From contig SWDT01000151.1 of NCBI GenBank assembly GCA_009193035.1, forward strand, positions 1 through 64,000: DNA of 64,000 nucleotides. Direction: 5' to 3'. The notes beneath the pieces are model-generated. The model saw only the letters and a list, made by a program, of their open reading frames with translations, ran no database searches and was not told the origin of the DNA. Shown piece after piece: positions 12,622 to 25,189 of this stretch. The position numbers and the translations under genes are program-made. Source of the DNA: Halicephalobus mephisto (lineage: Eukaryota > Nematoda > Chromadorea > Rhabditida > Panagrolaimidae). Position 1 is the first letter of the stretch. The number at the start of each line of letters is the position of its first letter.

Positions 12622-13319
12622 TTTGAGAACAAAATGAAGAAAGTTAGCATTTACTTCATGTTTGACATGTAATTAGATTTTATGGAATTAGGCCATAAAA
12701 TTGAAGCAGCCTAATGTAATGCACTCAGTTGGGAACTAAGGTACAACCTATGTTGCTCTAAATTGTACCTCCTAACGTGCTTGTTAATAGCAAATTGGTT
12801 TTAGAATAGACACGTTTCCTATAACTATATGAAACATAAAGTCTTAATTAGAATAGCGATCATGAATGTTTCAAATCCGAGATGATCTAAAATTGATTTA
12901 AACTTTTAAGATATATATGAGTGTAATTTTTTGTTTTCACCATCTCTGCTAATGTGGTTACTATTGAAGAAACATGCTAAAAGATCACTGTTCTAATTTT
13001 ATTTGAAAAACAAAACTACGTCAGCATTTTAATGTAATCCAAGATCTGTCCAAAGGTCAATTTGAAATTTCAAAATTGACATTTTAAAAATTAAATTGTT
13101 TCCTACTCTTATCCACTGTCGATGTGGTGTTTGGTAGGAGCTAAATCTACTTTCGAAGGTCCCCTATTAAAGGAGTGTTATAAGATTATGAGCTATATTA
13201 AAAATTGTAAAATAAGGAGCAATTTTTTTGCATTTAATGTTAAAGGCCAACTATAGAAAATTGAATTACCTACCTCACAATCAGAGAAAGACTTTCATAG
13301 TTTTCAGTTTGCTTCCGAA
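12622..13319. other. Duplicated flank and divergent promoter region
   Basis: 12622-13150 is the duplicate of 10624-11145. The remaining ~170 nt leads to paralogue 7 on the other strand and ends with TTTTCAG 13 nt before its ATG, a plausible spliced-leader acceptor. Confidence 0.55.
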
Positions 13320-14371
13320 ATGGCACACAATATGACTGTAGAAATTCTAGATAAATTTTCGACTAGACTCCACATAAATACAATTCTGAATCTAGTCATC
13401 AACATCCCGACGATGTACCTTATCATCTTCCATTCCTCGAAGCCAATGGGATATTACAAGTACTATTTATTATATTCTGTTGTCACTACGATCATTATGG
13501 ACATTCATCAGTCACTCTTCTATGGGATTTATTTCCTCCTTCCTTCGATGGCTAGTTGTTGTTCTAGTTACTGTAGGTACTTTGGAATGATCTGGGGTCC
13601 GCAAGTAAATTATTTGATATTCAATCTCAATATCAGTATAGTGGGGATAGGTCTCGTTTCGCTAGCCGGATACCGCTATTACTCTGTTTCTGGAGATTTG
13701 AAGCGACTCGAATCAAAATACTCATTCCCAGTATTATTCCTAATTGGAATCTTCTACCCTACTCCTACAATAATCGCTCTCGTCGTTGCTTCGTTCAATC
13801 AGTCTCCAGAGGAACTGCTGGATCTTATCAACAGTGAATCTCCAGAATATGCTTCGTTAGTACAAATGGGAATGTGTTCTTCTTTCAAGACTCGTACTCT
13901 AGGATTTATGTATATAGGTATATCTGCTATCCAAATAGGGTTGATCGAATCTCTTGGACTCTTCTGGGCTTTGAAGACAGCTAAGTTATTGAAGTCAGTA
14001 CGGAAATCACTTTCGAAAAGCACTTACTCCGCTCAAAAGCAACTATTAATTTCAATGGCACTTCAGAATTTGATTCCAATGTTCACTTTAACCGTACCCA
14101 TCTCGGCTGTTATGACATTAGCCTTGCTCAATGTTAGATATTCTGGATGTATGTTTTTTAATCCAAGTTTTCAATTAAAGGTTCAATTTCAGTTGCTTCC
14201 GAGATAGCAGTGCACATGATGACGTTACATGCGCCATTCAATGGATTGACGATAATCTTGACTATCAAGCCTTACAGGGACGCTTTGAAGAAGTTCATCA
14301 CGACTAAATCCTCGTCTCCTTCGATTATAACTGTTCAAGTTACTACTACTACTGATTTCGCTTTTCGATAA
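13320..14371 (+). CDS. Srh/Sri-like 7TM chemoreceptor, paralogue 7
   Basis: Exons 13320-14148 and 14193-14371; 44-nt intron; 335 aa. The N-terminal sequon is NMT instead of NVT. The Cys cluster reads CCSSYC. The intron has no stop in frame: read through, exon 1 continues to 14207 and ends LLPR, giving a six-TM product. Exon 2 gives ASEIAVHMMTLHAPFNGL and KPYRDALKKF with a Ser/Thr-rich tail. Segments are identical to paralogue 10 over more than 80 nt (around 13730-13795), evidence of exchange. It starts the run of seven same-strand genes. Confidence 0.91.
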
Positions 14372-16481
14372 ATTCAGTGTTTTTCATTTGCCAAATAGTT
14401 TGTTATAAAGAAATCAAAAAAGATACGTGTTCAAGAGAATCCCAATATAGACATTATCAAGGTTAAATATAGACAGAAGGAAGACATCCAATGAGTGTTT
14501 GACTTTAGATAAGTGATCCGTAATTCTCCTATTTGGGTACAGATGATTAAGACCATTATCATAAGTTTGATTATTAATATGGTATGAACTTCCTCTAGCA
14601 GCAAGGTAGACATAATTTCTTCACAGCTCCTTATCGAATAATATCTATTATATAATGAACAATGTTACAAAACTTAATTCCACAATTGACAACAATCATT
14701 ATGGTCCTAGTAGAGACTTTCCCGACAGGGATTCATATTCAGTTCTACTTCAATTAGTAATGTAAAATAGATGATATACCGTAAGATAATTGGCTATAAT
14801 TATTCTTAAAAAGAGTATCAGGCAAATTTGAGATTTATGTTTGAAATCTTTAGTGGCAGAAAGGAATGAGGTTAGAATAGTTCTAATCGAGTCCTTATAG
14901 TATTATACGAAAGTACGTAATGAAGAGATTGAAAAGGAAGATTTTTAATTTTAAAGAGAATTATTTCCATCAATGCACCCTGAAAAATTAACTTAGATCT
15001 TTGTGTAAATAGAGAGCAAAATTTAGCCTACTCAACCAAACTATAAAGAAATTAGTCGATGCTTTAACTGCTCGAACACAGGTGTTTCATTAGGTAGAAT
15101 TCTTTACTCTCTCACCCCTATTACCTTTACCTGAAGTATACGTGAAAAAAATAAACTTCGTCAAAAGCCAGTACAGTAAGAAGATATAAGCTTCATACAA
15201 ATCAAAAATAAACTTTCCAGAACAATGAAACTCTTCTAAAATTACAGCAAAAATAATGATAATACTTTTTTGTTCCCAATTTAAGCAATTAAATTTAAAA
15301 CAAACAAAATTGGGTTACTGTATTAAACTGAAAATTGTCAAAAAAGAATGTTTTTGCTAGATATTTTCATAAAAGTCACGTATTTCTTCTGTGATCATTT
15401 GTTTAGTCAATATTTTCCAATAATCCTTGTTTTGTCAGTTAGTAGAACAGTTAAAATAAATTAAATTTCAATTTCTGAAATTGAACTCCACTTTTACCGT
15501 GAATTCCACAAAAATCAAAACAATCTTGTTTTCTTCATATATATGAAAATAACACCAAAAAACAAAAGTGAAAACAATTTTCGCTTCGAACTGCATAAAC
15601 ATCACGACGAGTTCGCTCGTTCCTAAGCGCAAGTGAGACTTTGCACTAGAATCAACTCAATAAACAAAGCCAAATTCCAAAATTCAATATAATCAGATTT
15701 GTCAATGATTCAAAATTTTTAAATTCAAAATCGCAATAGTTCAAATTCATTATTTTGCTTAGGATCTTTTTTCGATAGTAGAAAATTTTTGTCGTGAAGT
15801 AAATCCATTTTAAAAAAAGTACTCCATTAATGGAATTTTAGAGAAAAGCATAAATCACATGAAAGGTCATTGACTAATATGCAGGCATTTTTATTTCTTA
15901 GGTTGTTAGCTATGTATAAAAAATCAAATTACTTTGGAGCTGACAAAGGCAGTCTGATTACTCGAAGTGGCCTTTTAAAACGAGTAATACATCATTTTTA
16001 GTGCTTGAAATGCTGATTTTAAATATGTACTCTATTTCTGCTGAATTGCATTCGAAAATGAGGCAATTTGAAAAATTTCTGAATTTAGGGTTGCGTTGTT
16101 TCGTGTTTCCAATCGCTTTTTCGAAAAACCAATTAAACAGCTATGATCAACGAGAAAAATATACCTAACTACGGGAAATAATTACTAAAATTGACTAAGT
16201 TAGAGAAGAAAACGAACGTCTTCGAAATTAAGTCCCCAAACCTCGACGAAAAAGTGAGAGGATACTCTTGGATTTCCCCAACTTTGATATACGAGATTTC
16301 GCACATTTATTCTATTTTCTCGTTTTACGAAAGCGCTCAGCAAAAATCAAAAACGGATTCTGAACAAATATCTGGTAAATTACAAATCCAGCTATAATTT
16401 GTTTTAAAAGACTACTGCGAGTAAATGCATTTCCTTTGTAAATAAATAAACGATTTGAATTACTTTCAGTTTGCTTCCAAA
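14372..16481. other. 2.1 kb spacer with a dispersed repeat
   Basis: No gene found. About 15420-15650 belongs to the repeat family of 2515 and 9305, again with the short inverted GAGTTCG/CGAAC-type core. Small ORFs here are AT-driven and show no domain. The last bases before 16482 contain TTTCAG followed by TTTGCTTCC, the same pre-ATG context as paralogue 7. Confidence 0.5.
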
Positions 16482-17525
16482 ATGGTTTACAACGTGACTG
16501 TAGAGGCTTTAGATAAATTTTCGAGCAGACTCCATATAAACACGGGTCTGAACCTGATCATCAACGTTCCAGCGATGTACCTTATCATTTTTTATTCAAC
16601 CAAGGCCATGGGATATTACAAGTATTATCTATTATATACAGTAGTCACCACAGTTATTATGGATCTACATCAGACAGTATTTTATGGAATCTATGTTCTC
16701 TTGCCCTCCATGGTCAGTTGTTGTTCCGGATATTGTAGATACTTTGACACGGTTTGGGGTTCTCAGGTGAATTACCTCATTGTCAATGTAAACCTCAGTA
16801 CAGTCGGAATAAGTTTAATTTCTCTCGGCGGGTACCAATACTTTACAATTTACGGGAAGTCGAAATGGTTTGATTCAAAGTACTCACTCTTAAGGTTGTT
16901 TCTTATTAGTTTCATCTACCCTACTCCTACAATAATTGCTCTAGCCGTTGCTTCTTTCAACCAATCTAAAGAAGAACTTCTTGATCTTATTAATAGAGAA
17001 TCTCCCGAGTATTCTTCGTTAGTTGAACTGGGAATCTGTTCTTCCTTAAGGTCCCGTACTCTAGGATTTATTTATATAGGAACAGCCGCTATCCAGATAT
17101 TAATAATCGAATTCATCGGGTTTGTTTGGTTCTTCAAAATAAAACACATGTTAAAATCAATGAAGAACTCTCTTTCAAAGGTCACGTATAATGCCCAGAA
17201 GCAATTAGTAGTTTCAATGACCCTGCAAAATGTGATTCCGATGTTTACCTTAGCTATTCCTATTTCGATTGGAATGATGATAGCTGTATTCAATGTTAAA
17301 CATTCGAGCTGTATGTTACTTAATTTAATTTCTATAAAATATTGAATTTTAGTTTATTCTGAGATTTTGGTCCACATGATGACGTTACACGCCCCCCTTA
17401 ACGGGCTAACGATAATATCGACCATCAAGCCTTATAAGAACGCTCTGAAAAAATTATTCATGTTCAAATCTTCACTTCCGCAGATGCAAGTCGCTAAAAC
17501 CATCAAGATTAATTCTGTTTTTTAA
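16482..17525 (+). CDS. Srh/Sri-like 7TM chemoreceptor, paralogue 8
   Basis: Exons 16482-17310 and 17353-17525; 42-nt intron; 333 aa. An in-frame ATG at 16455 is rejected because 16482 gives the invariant 829-nt exon and sits 13 nt after a TTTCAG acceptor-like site. In the TM3 end, YRYF of the paralogues is YQYF here. The TM5-TM6 segment is highly similar to paralogue 11 (MTLQNVIPMFTLAIPI), and the intron is shared with 5 and 11. The tail is basic, not proline-rich. Confidence 0.9.
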
Positions 17526-18806
17526 CAGCTCTTGTGTTTTGTAGTTCCAGGAAAATAGAGTATCATATATAAAGATCGGAACTTCTATATGGTGCAAATC
17601 TAATAAACGCGTCGGGTTTTCGTCATCAGAAACACAGTAATCTTTATATACCACTCACCATAGCTTTTGTTAAATGCTACGATTTTCCATAATAAATCTA
17701 ATTTTTGCTACAAACGTCAAATGGATACGAAAATCGTCACAATCTTGTTAGGTTTTTGTCAAGTTGCCAATTTTAAAAAATTGTACGTAATAGGCATGCT
17801 TTGCACTTGCTATTGTTCACGAACGTGTGCATTAGCTGTCAAGTTGCCCTTGGTGCCGACACGAATGCTTGTGGTAGCTGGTTTCATATATGGAGTTGGA
17901 TCCTAGTTCTTGTTCTTGTTTTATTATTCTGTTTATTTGTAATACACTGATTATAAATGAAATTTCTCGTCGAAAGACTAACAGTTATAAGAGAACAATT
18001 ATGGTTTTTCGTGTACTGTTGGTGATTCCTATAAAGCTTATAAACATGAACAATGAAATTTCTTTTTTCTGAACGTTGGTGGAAAAGGTAACTTAAGAAG
18101 AAAGTGATATAAACTTATATCTAAGTTCCTGATAGTCATGATGAGCTTCCTGTTTCTAAATATGAGTAGAATTTTCTACAAAAAGGAATATACCGAGGAA
18201 ATTGTTATGTATTAGATACGATAGACACTTATTTATATAACGACAGAAGAACACACATGGCAATAATGGAAAACCCCTATCCAGAGCTTGCAGCACTTTT
18301 ATACTCCTTACCTGTGGCTTTTTCTGATCCATTTCTGTTGCAAGGTAGAGCCGGGTCTAGTGCTCCATAACAGAAATAAAGCTCAAATTGGAAGTTTGCT
18401 ATTCAAATTCTTTTTTAGTTTCCTGCTACTTCCGGAAATTCACTATGCAATTAATCTGTTATAAAAGATTATATCATAGAAAAAAATACGAATTATGTCA
18501 AGATCTGTAATATAATCGAGATGTATTTACATTTGAATTTCAAATTTCGAAATAAACAGTTTTAATTAAAATTTACCGTTGTTTGATATCACTATTGTAA
18601 AGGTTTTTATTATGCGATAAATATGTTGTAGAAAAGTATTTTAATGGTGTAATTCTATAAGGAAGTGTGGGTCGTTTCACAGCTCATAGCATAATATTCA
18701 AAATTGTACTTCTCCTTACTGCCATTAATTAACGATAGAAAATCTAATTACTTAAGTTCCAGTCCAATAAATAGTAAATCTTAACTTTCTTTGTTTTGCT
18801 CTCAAA
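17526..18806. other. Spacer with hairpin-forming segment and conserved upstream block
   Basis: A 9-bp perfect inverted repeat (ATTTCTGTT 18331-18339, AACAGAAAT 18369-18377) encloses a 29-nt GC-richer loop. About 18590-18760 resembles the blocks upstream of paralogues 4, 10, 12 and 13. Short ORFs at 17667-18072 have no recognisable domain. Confidence 0.45.
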
Positions 18807-19855
18807 ATGTTTTTAGGTGTCACGATAGAAGCTTTAGATAAATTTTCAAGCAGACTCCATGTAAATACGATTCTGAATCTGGTCATCAACGTCCCGACGA
18901 CGTACCTTATCATCTTTCATTCAACCAAATCCATGGGATTTTACAAGTATTATTTGCTGTATTCTGTAATAACCACATTCACCATGGATCTACATCAGAC
19001 AGTGTTTTATGGAATCTATGTTCTCCTACCTTCCATGGTTGGTTGTTGTTCGGGATACTGTAGACATTTTGGGATGGTTTGGGGTGCTCAAGTTAACTAC
19101 TTAATGTTGAATGTGAATACGAGTATAACCGGAATAGGACTCCTTTCCCTCGGTGGATATCGGTATTTCTCCATCTACGGGAATTTAAAGTGGTTTGAAT
19201 CCAAATATTCATTATTATGTCTATTCTTAATTGGAATTTTCTACTCTACTCCTACAATAATCGCTCTAGTTGTTGCTTCTTTCAATCAGTCAAAAGAAGA
19301 ACTTCTTGATCTTATTAATAGCGAATCTCCAGAGTATGCTTCGTTGGTTAGATTGGGAATCTGTTCTTCTTTCAAAACTCACACTCTAGGATTTATTTAT
19401 ATAGGAATCTGTGCCTTTCAGATAGGATTAATTCAATTTATTGGATTCTTCCTGACCTTTAAGACCGCTAGATTACTGGAAGTACTGAAAAATTCTTTTT
19501 CAAAAAGCACTTATTCAGCTCAAAAGCAACTATTAATTTCAATGGCAGTTCAGAATCTGATTCCAATGTTCACTCTAACAGTACCTATTTCGTTGATTAT
19601 GCTGTTAGCCCTACTCAATATTAAGTATTCTGGATGTATGTTTTTTAGCCCGAGTTCTCGATTAAAGGTTCAATTTCAGTTGCTTCCGAGATAGCAGTGC
19701 ACATGATGACGTTACATGCACCATTCAATGGATTGACAATAATCTTGACTATCAAGCCTTACAGGGACGCTTTGAAGAAGTTCATCATACCCAAACCTCC
19801 TTCTCCGCCGATTCAACCCATCGCAGCCACCAATCCTCAATCTATTATTCAGTAA
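18807..19855 (+). CDS. Srh/Sri-like 7TM chemoreceptor, paralogue 9
   Basis: Exons 18807-19635 and 19680-19855; 44-nt intron; 334 aa. It starts MFLGVTIEALDKF, so the usual N-terminal NxT sequon is lost (as in paralogue 12). Part of TM3 and the loop before it is nearly identical to paralogue 12 at DNA level. As in paralogue 7, the intron is open in frame and ends LLPR if retained. The tail KPPSPPIQPIAATN is the common proline-rich form. Confidence 0.91.
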
Positions 19856-20235
19856 TTTCTGTGTTTTCTGATCAACATAAAAGTATTTAAAAAATAATTT
19901 AATCACGAAGATATCTAAACTAATCTCATTCAAGAGTTGGGTGAACTGTAATCATTACTTTAATTATATTCTAATCCAAATTTCGAAATCAATAGTTCCC
20001 ATTAGGATTCATTATTCCTTTATATTACCATTAGACAAGTTTTATTGTCAAATAAATATGTTAGGGAAAAGTATTTCATTAGTGCAGTTCTCCCAAGAAG
20101 TGTAGTCTGCACCAAAACTCATAACTTAATATGGAAAACTGTTTTTTCCTTAACGCCATACCTTAGCGATAGAAAATCCAATTATCTTCAAGCTAAGCAC
20201 ATATTCAACTTTAACTTCCTTACTTTGTACTAACA
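19856..20235. promoter_or_regulatory. Upstream region of paralogue 10 with conserved block
   Basis: Non-coding. About 19985-20130 shares ordered words (AAATATGTT, GAAAAGTATTT and AGAAGTGTAG-type) with the regions upstream of paralogues 4, 9, 12 and 13. This may be a shared promoter element or simply duplicated flank. Confidence 0.4.
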
Positions 20236-21281
20236 ATGTCCTACAATGTGACGGTAGAAGTTCTAGATAGATTCTCAAGCAGACTCCATATAAACACGGC
20301 TTTAAATCTAGTCATCAACATCCCGACGATGTACCTTATCATCTTCCATTCCTCGAAGCCAATGGGATATTACAAGTATTATCTTCTATATTCTGTTGTC
20401 GCTACATTTATCATGGACATTCATCAGTCACTTTTCTATGGGATGTATTTCCTCCTTCCTACGATGGCTGCTTGTTCCTCGGGAGTCGGTAGGTACCTTG
20501 GCATGATTTGGGGCGGTCAGGTGAATTATTTGATTTTCAACATGAATACCAGCGTAATCGGACTAAGTCTCCTTTCTCTTGCTGCGTTTCGATACTTTTC
20601 TGTTTACGGAGAACTGAAATGGTTTGAATCCAAATACTCATTCCCAGTATTATTCCTAATTGGAATCTTCTACCCTACTCCTACAATAATCGCTCTCGTC
20701 GTTGCTTCGTTCAATCAGTCCCAAGAGGAACTGCTGGATCTTATTAATAATGAATCTCCAGAATATGCTTCGTTAGTACAAATGGGAATGTGTTCTTCTT
20801 TCAAAACTCACACTTTAGGATTTATTTATATAGTTATATCTGCTGTTCAGATAGGGTTAATCGAAACTCTGGGATTCACGTTCGCTATCAAGACAATTGG
20901 TTTATTGAAATCAGTGAAAAACTCCCTCTCGAAAGCAACGTATGCTGCTCAGAAGCAGTTATTAATCTCAGTGTGGCTCCAGATTGGGATCCCTATTTTT
21001 ACTCTGATAATTCCTTTTTCAGTAATCATGTTTCTGATCTTTTTCAAAATCAAAACTTTTGGCTGTATGTCTTAGTTCAATTTCTGAATAAAACTTCAAT
21101 TTCAGTTTTTTCCGAAGTTGTAGTGCACATGATGACGTTGCATGCTCCTCTGAACGGATTAACGATAATGTTGACTATCAAGCCTTACAGGGACGCTTTG
21201 AAGAAGTTCTTTTTCCGTAAGCCGCCACCTATCCCGATTCAACCCATCGCAGTCACTAACACTGACATCATGTTGACGTGA
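20236..21281 (+). CDS. Srh/Sri-like 7TM chemoreceptor, paralogue 10
   Basis: Exons 20236-21064 and 21106-21281; 41-nt intron; 334 aa. The Cys cluster is CSSGVG: Cys80 is kept while Cys81 became Ser and Cys85 became Gly, the same paired loss as paralogue 11. Its DNA is a mosaic: the start matches paralogue 4, the TM4 segment matches paralogue 7, and the loop to TM5 matches paralogue 12, each over long identical runs. The NQS sequon and Cys186 are kept. The tail is RKPPPIPIQPIAVTNTD. Confidence 0.91.
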
Positions 21282-22177
21282 ATTCGATGTCCTTCAACCG
21301 ACATAAAGATTGTTTACAAAAGACTCTGAAATTAACCCCTTCTCAAAGTTGATTAACCTTAACTGTTTTAAACATCTGCGAATCAAAAATCACATTCGAA
21401 AATAATCGTAAACCTCCGAAATTGATTTTATTTGTATTAATATATAAGTTTAAGGTCTTGCAGCTTTCAGATTTGATTTATCTGAAGGATTTAAAAATTG
21501 AATTTACATAAGAATATCAGTAAAATAAAAAATCTCCTGTCATCTTACAACTAACATTACTGAGAACTATTTCGTCATTGATTTTTTAAATTCAAACTTT
21601 GGAAAGTGAAGATTGAACATTATTGTGAATAGATTTTAACTCAGAATTCAAATCGTCGAAATATAAAATTCATATTATTAAAAAGAGTAAAAATTGTGTT
21701 AAAGTCACTTATTTTGAAACAGGTGGAATTTTGCGCTAAAATGGAATTTAGGAAATAAACAGAGTCCGATGTAAGAAGTCTATTATTAAATTTGTGACTT
21801 TTTTAATTCTTGAATATCAAATTAGAATATGTGTAATTAAGATTCGCAATTTCCGAATTCCAATTCAAAATCTGGTTCGATTCAAAATCGATAAGTTTAT
21901 TCACAATACTCGAACTTGAATTACTTTAACATTGTTAACTTTGATTATGATTGTTCCTTGTTCCCATTGCTATCGGAGATATTTTTACAGTAAGATAAAT
22001 TCATGAAGGACATTTACTTTGTTAATCTAGTTTTAAAAGAAACTGTAAGTCATGTAAAAGTTCTCAGAAACGTAAAAAACTCTTGTCCTTACTTTCATGA
22101 CCGAATTACACAAAATCCAATTAACTACCTTTGAGTTCAGTAAATGGTAAATTCAGCTTCCTTATTTCGTTCTTAAA
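21282..22177. other. Spacer without recognisable genes
   Basis: AT-rich. The last ~200 nt may hold a degenerate copy of the upstream block seen before other plus-strand paralogues. Nothing else stands out. Confidence 0.5.
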
Positions 22178-23224
22178 ATGTCCTACAATGTGACGGTAGA
22201 AGTTCTAGATAGATTATCAAGCAGACTTCATATAAACACAATTCTGAATCTACTCATCAACATCCCGACGATGTATCTCATTCTATTCCATTCAACGAAA
22301 GCTATGGGATTTTACAAATATTATCTATTATATACAGTAGTCGGTACAGTTATTATGGATCTACATCAGACAGTATTTTATGGAACCTATGTTCTCTTGC
22401 CCTCCATGGTCAGTTGTTCTTCAGGATATGGAAGGAACTTCGGGATGATCTGGGGTTCACAAGTGAACTACTTAATCGTTCATGTGAATTTTAGTGTAGT
22501 CGGGATAAGTCTAGTCTCCCTCGCTGGATATCGATACTATGCTCTCAATGGAAACTCGAAATGGTTTGATTCCAAATATTCATTATCGGCTTTTTTCATC
22601 TTCGGAGTTGTCTACCCTATCCCTACCGTAATTTCTGTTGTTCTTGCTTCATTTAATCAGTCGAAAGAAGAACTTCTTGATTTTGTTAACAAGAAGTATC
22701 CAGAATACTCATCATTAGTGCAGATGGGGGTCTGCTCTTCCTTCAAGAGTTATTCTCTAGGTCTTTTTTACATATTGACATCATCTACCCAGATGTTGAT
22801 CATTGAATTTTTCGGACTCATCTTTTTCTTCAAGATTAGAGATTCATTAAAATCAGTGAAGAACTCTCTCTCAAAAGCCACGTATAATGCCCAGAAGCAA
22901 TTAGTGATTTCGATGGCCCTGCAAAATGTGATTCCGATGTTCACTTTGGCTATTCCCATCTTTATTGGAATGTTGATAGCTATATTCGATGTTAAACATT
23001 CGAGCTGTATGTTGCTTAAGTTAATTTTTGTAAAATATTGAATTTTAGTTTATTCCGAAATTGCTGTCCACATAGTAACATTACACGCCCCCCTTAATGG
23101 GTTGACGATGATGATGACTATTAAGCCCTATAAGGACGCCCTCAAGAATTTCATCAGACCTAAACCTCCACCTCCTCGAGTTCAACACATCGTAGTCACT
23201 AACACTGTAGCTATTGTTCAATAA
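22178..23224 (+). CDS. Srh/Sri-like 7TM chemoreceptor, paralogue 11
   Basis: Exons 22178-23006 and 23049-23224; 42-nt intron shared in sequence with 5 and 8; 334 aa. The Cys cluster is CSSGYG, losing Cys81 and Cys85 together while keeping Cys80 and Cys186. TM7 reads VHIVTLHAPLNGLTMMMTIKPYKDAL, a Lys in place of the usual Arg of KPYR (also in paralogue 8). The proline-rich tail is present. The N-terminal coding sequence is shared with paralogues 4 and 10. Confidence 0.91.
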
Positions 23225-24138
23225 TTTTAGTGTTTCCAATTGACACAAAAGTTGTTTAGTAAGAAAATAAAACACAAAGTCCTCGAAAACAACTCCAGTT
23301 TAGAATTATATTAATCGCAATTAATTTTTTAAACTTTCTGAATCAAAAACAAGATCCCGGAGCATTGTTAATGTTAGATTGTCGCTGGAAGCTCCGGATC
23401 CGCGTGTAGACGAGAAATATATAAAACAACTTTATGAGGCCAAAGGCACGAAATAAATCACAATTCTACCAAAATTACTGCGCAATCTTAAAATTGCCAC
23501 CAACCCGCAATCGTACACTTTTCGTTGGTCCTCAGGGTATTTCTCTTCGGGACCAAAGTTATACAAGCTTCCATTCAAATAGATAGTGAGCAATCCAACA
23601 GTTAAAAATCTTCAGAATTATAAACACATATTAATATTTGCATTACAATCTTTAAGATCTTATAAGTTTTGAATATTATTTATTTGAATAACTTTAAAAT
23701 TGAATTTAATATTCAAGTTCTAAGATCTACAGACTATGTATCTGTCTGTTAGGTACAGAAGCGGATTTATAAGGAATTAGTTTGGATAAATAAGCATAAA
23801 ATGAAAGATTTTCTTGTCATGGATAATCTAGAGTAACCAAATTATACATCTGTCATTAATTGAAGCTATTTCTTCATGAAAATACTGTCAAATCCATAGT
23901 TGTAATTAGGACTCATTGTTCTTTTGTATCACTATTCGAAAAGTTTTGTTATGAGGTAAATAGTCCTCAAGAAGTGCTTTGATAATGCATTTCTGTCAGC
24001 AAATGTAGGTTGTTTCACAGCTCACATAATATTCAAAATTGTATTTCTCGCTGCCACTGCTTATAAACAGAAAATTTAATTACTCACTTTCAAGTCTAAT
24101 AAATAGTAAATTTTAACTGTCTCTATTTCGCTTTAAAA
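23225..24138. other. Spacer with a structured, GC-richer island
   Basis: Around 23340-23600 the base composition rises and two inverted repeats occur: GATCCCGGAGC (23353) with GCTCCGGATC (23391), and TTGGTCC (23525) with GGACCAA (23550). No ORF or tRNA fold is recognised. About 23920-24060 is an upstream block related to those of paralogues 9 and 10. Confidence 0.45.
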
Positions 24139-25189
24139 ATGTCTTTCAGTGTCACGGTGAAAACTTTAGATGACTTTTCGACTAGACTCCACATAAACAC
24201 AATTCTGAATCTAGTCATCAATATTCCGACAATATACCTTATCATCTTCCATTCACCTAAAGCTATGGGATTTTACAAGTATTATCTTTTATATTCAGTG
24301 ATCACCACATTCATTATGGATATCCATCAGTCATTCTTCTACGGGATTTATTTTCTTTTTCCTTCGTTGGCCAGTTGTTGTTCGGGATACTGTAGACATT
24401 TTGGGATGGTTTGGGGTGCTCAAGTTAACTACTTAATATTGAATGTGAATACAAGTATAACCGCAATAGGGCTCATTTCCCTCGGTGGATATCGGTATTT
24501 CTCCATCTACGGGAATTTAAAGTGGTTCGAATCCAAATACTCATTATTATGTCTATTCCTAATTGGAATTTTCTACCCTACTCCTACAATAATCGCTCTA
24601 GTTGTTGCTTCGTTCAATCAGTCCCAAGAGGAACTGCTGGATCTTATTAATAATGAATCTCCAGAATATGCTTCGTTAGTGCAAATGGGAATCTGTTCTT
24701 CTTTCAAGACTCACACTTTAGGATTTATTTATATAGTTATATCTGCTGTTCAGATAGGGTTAGTCGAGTTGTTCGCATTCTTCTTAGCCTTCAAAATGAG
24801 TAATTTACTGAAATTCGTGAAAACTTCCTTTTCGAAAAGTGCTTACTCAGTGGAAAAGCAATTATTGATTTCAATGACAGTCCAGATTCTGATTCCAATA
24901 TTTACTCTAGCTGTTCCTATTTCGGTGATTATGACGTTGGCCATGCTCAATGTTAGGCATTCTGGATGTATGTTTTGTAATCTAACTTTTAAAAAATAGA
25001 TAATAGATTTCAGTTGCTTCCGAGATTGTAGTGCACGTGATGACATTACATGCACCGCTGAACGGATTGGCGATACTGCTAACCATCAAGCCTTACAGGG
25101 ACGCTTTGAAGAAGTTCATCATACCCAAACCTCCTTCTCCGCCGATTCAACCCATTGCAGCCACCAATCCTCCATCTATTATTCAGTAA
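24139..25189 (+). CDS. Srh/Sri-like 7TM chemoreceptor, paralogue 12
   Basis: Exons 24139-24967 and 25014-25189; 46-nt intron; 334 aa. It starts MSFSVTVKTLDDF, without the N-terminal sequon. DNA stretches are shared with paralogue 9 (pre-TM3, TM3, TM4 start) and with paralogue 10 (loop to TM5), and exon 2 is close to paralogue 9. TM7 is VHVMTLHAPLNGLAILLTIKPYR. The frame is intact. Confidence 0.91.

Noticed and set aside
20790..21281. 163-codon plus-strand ORF overlapping receptor paralogue 10
   Set aside because: It is the exon 1 shadow frame running through the intron into the genuine exon 2 frame; only its 3' part is real coding sequence.
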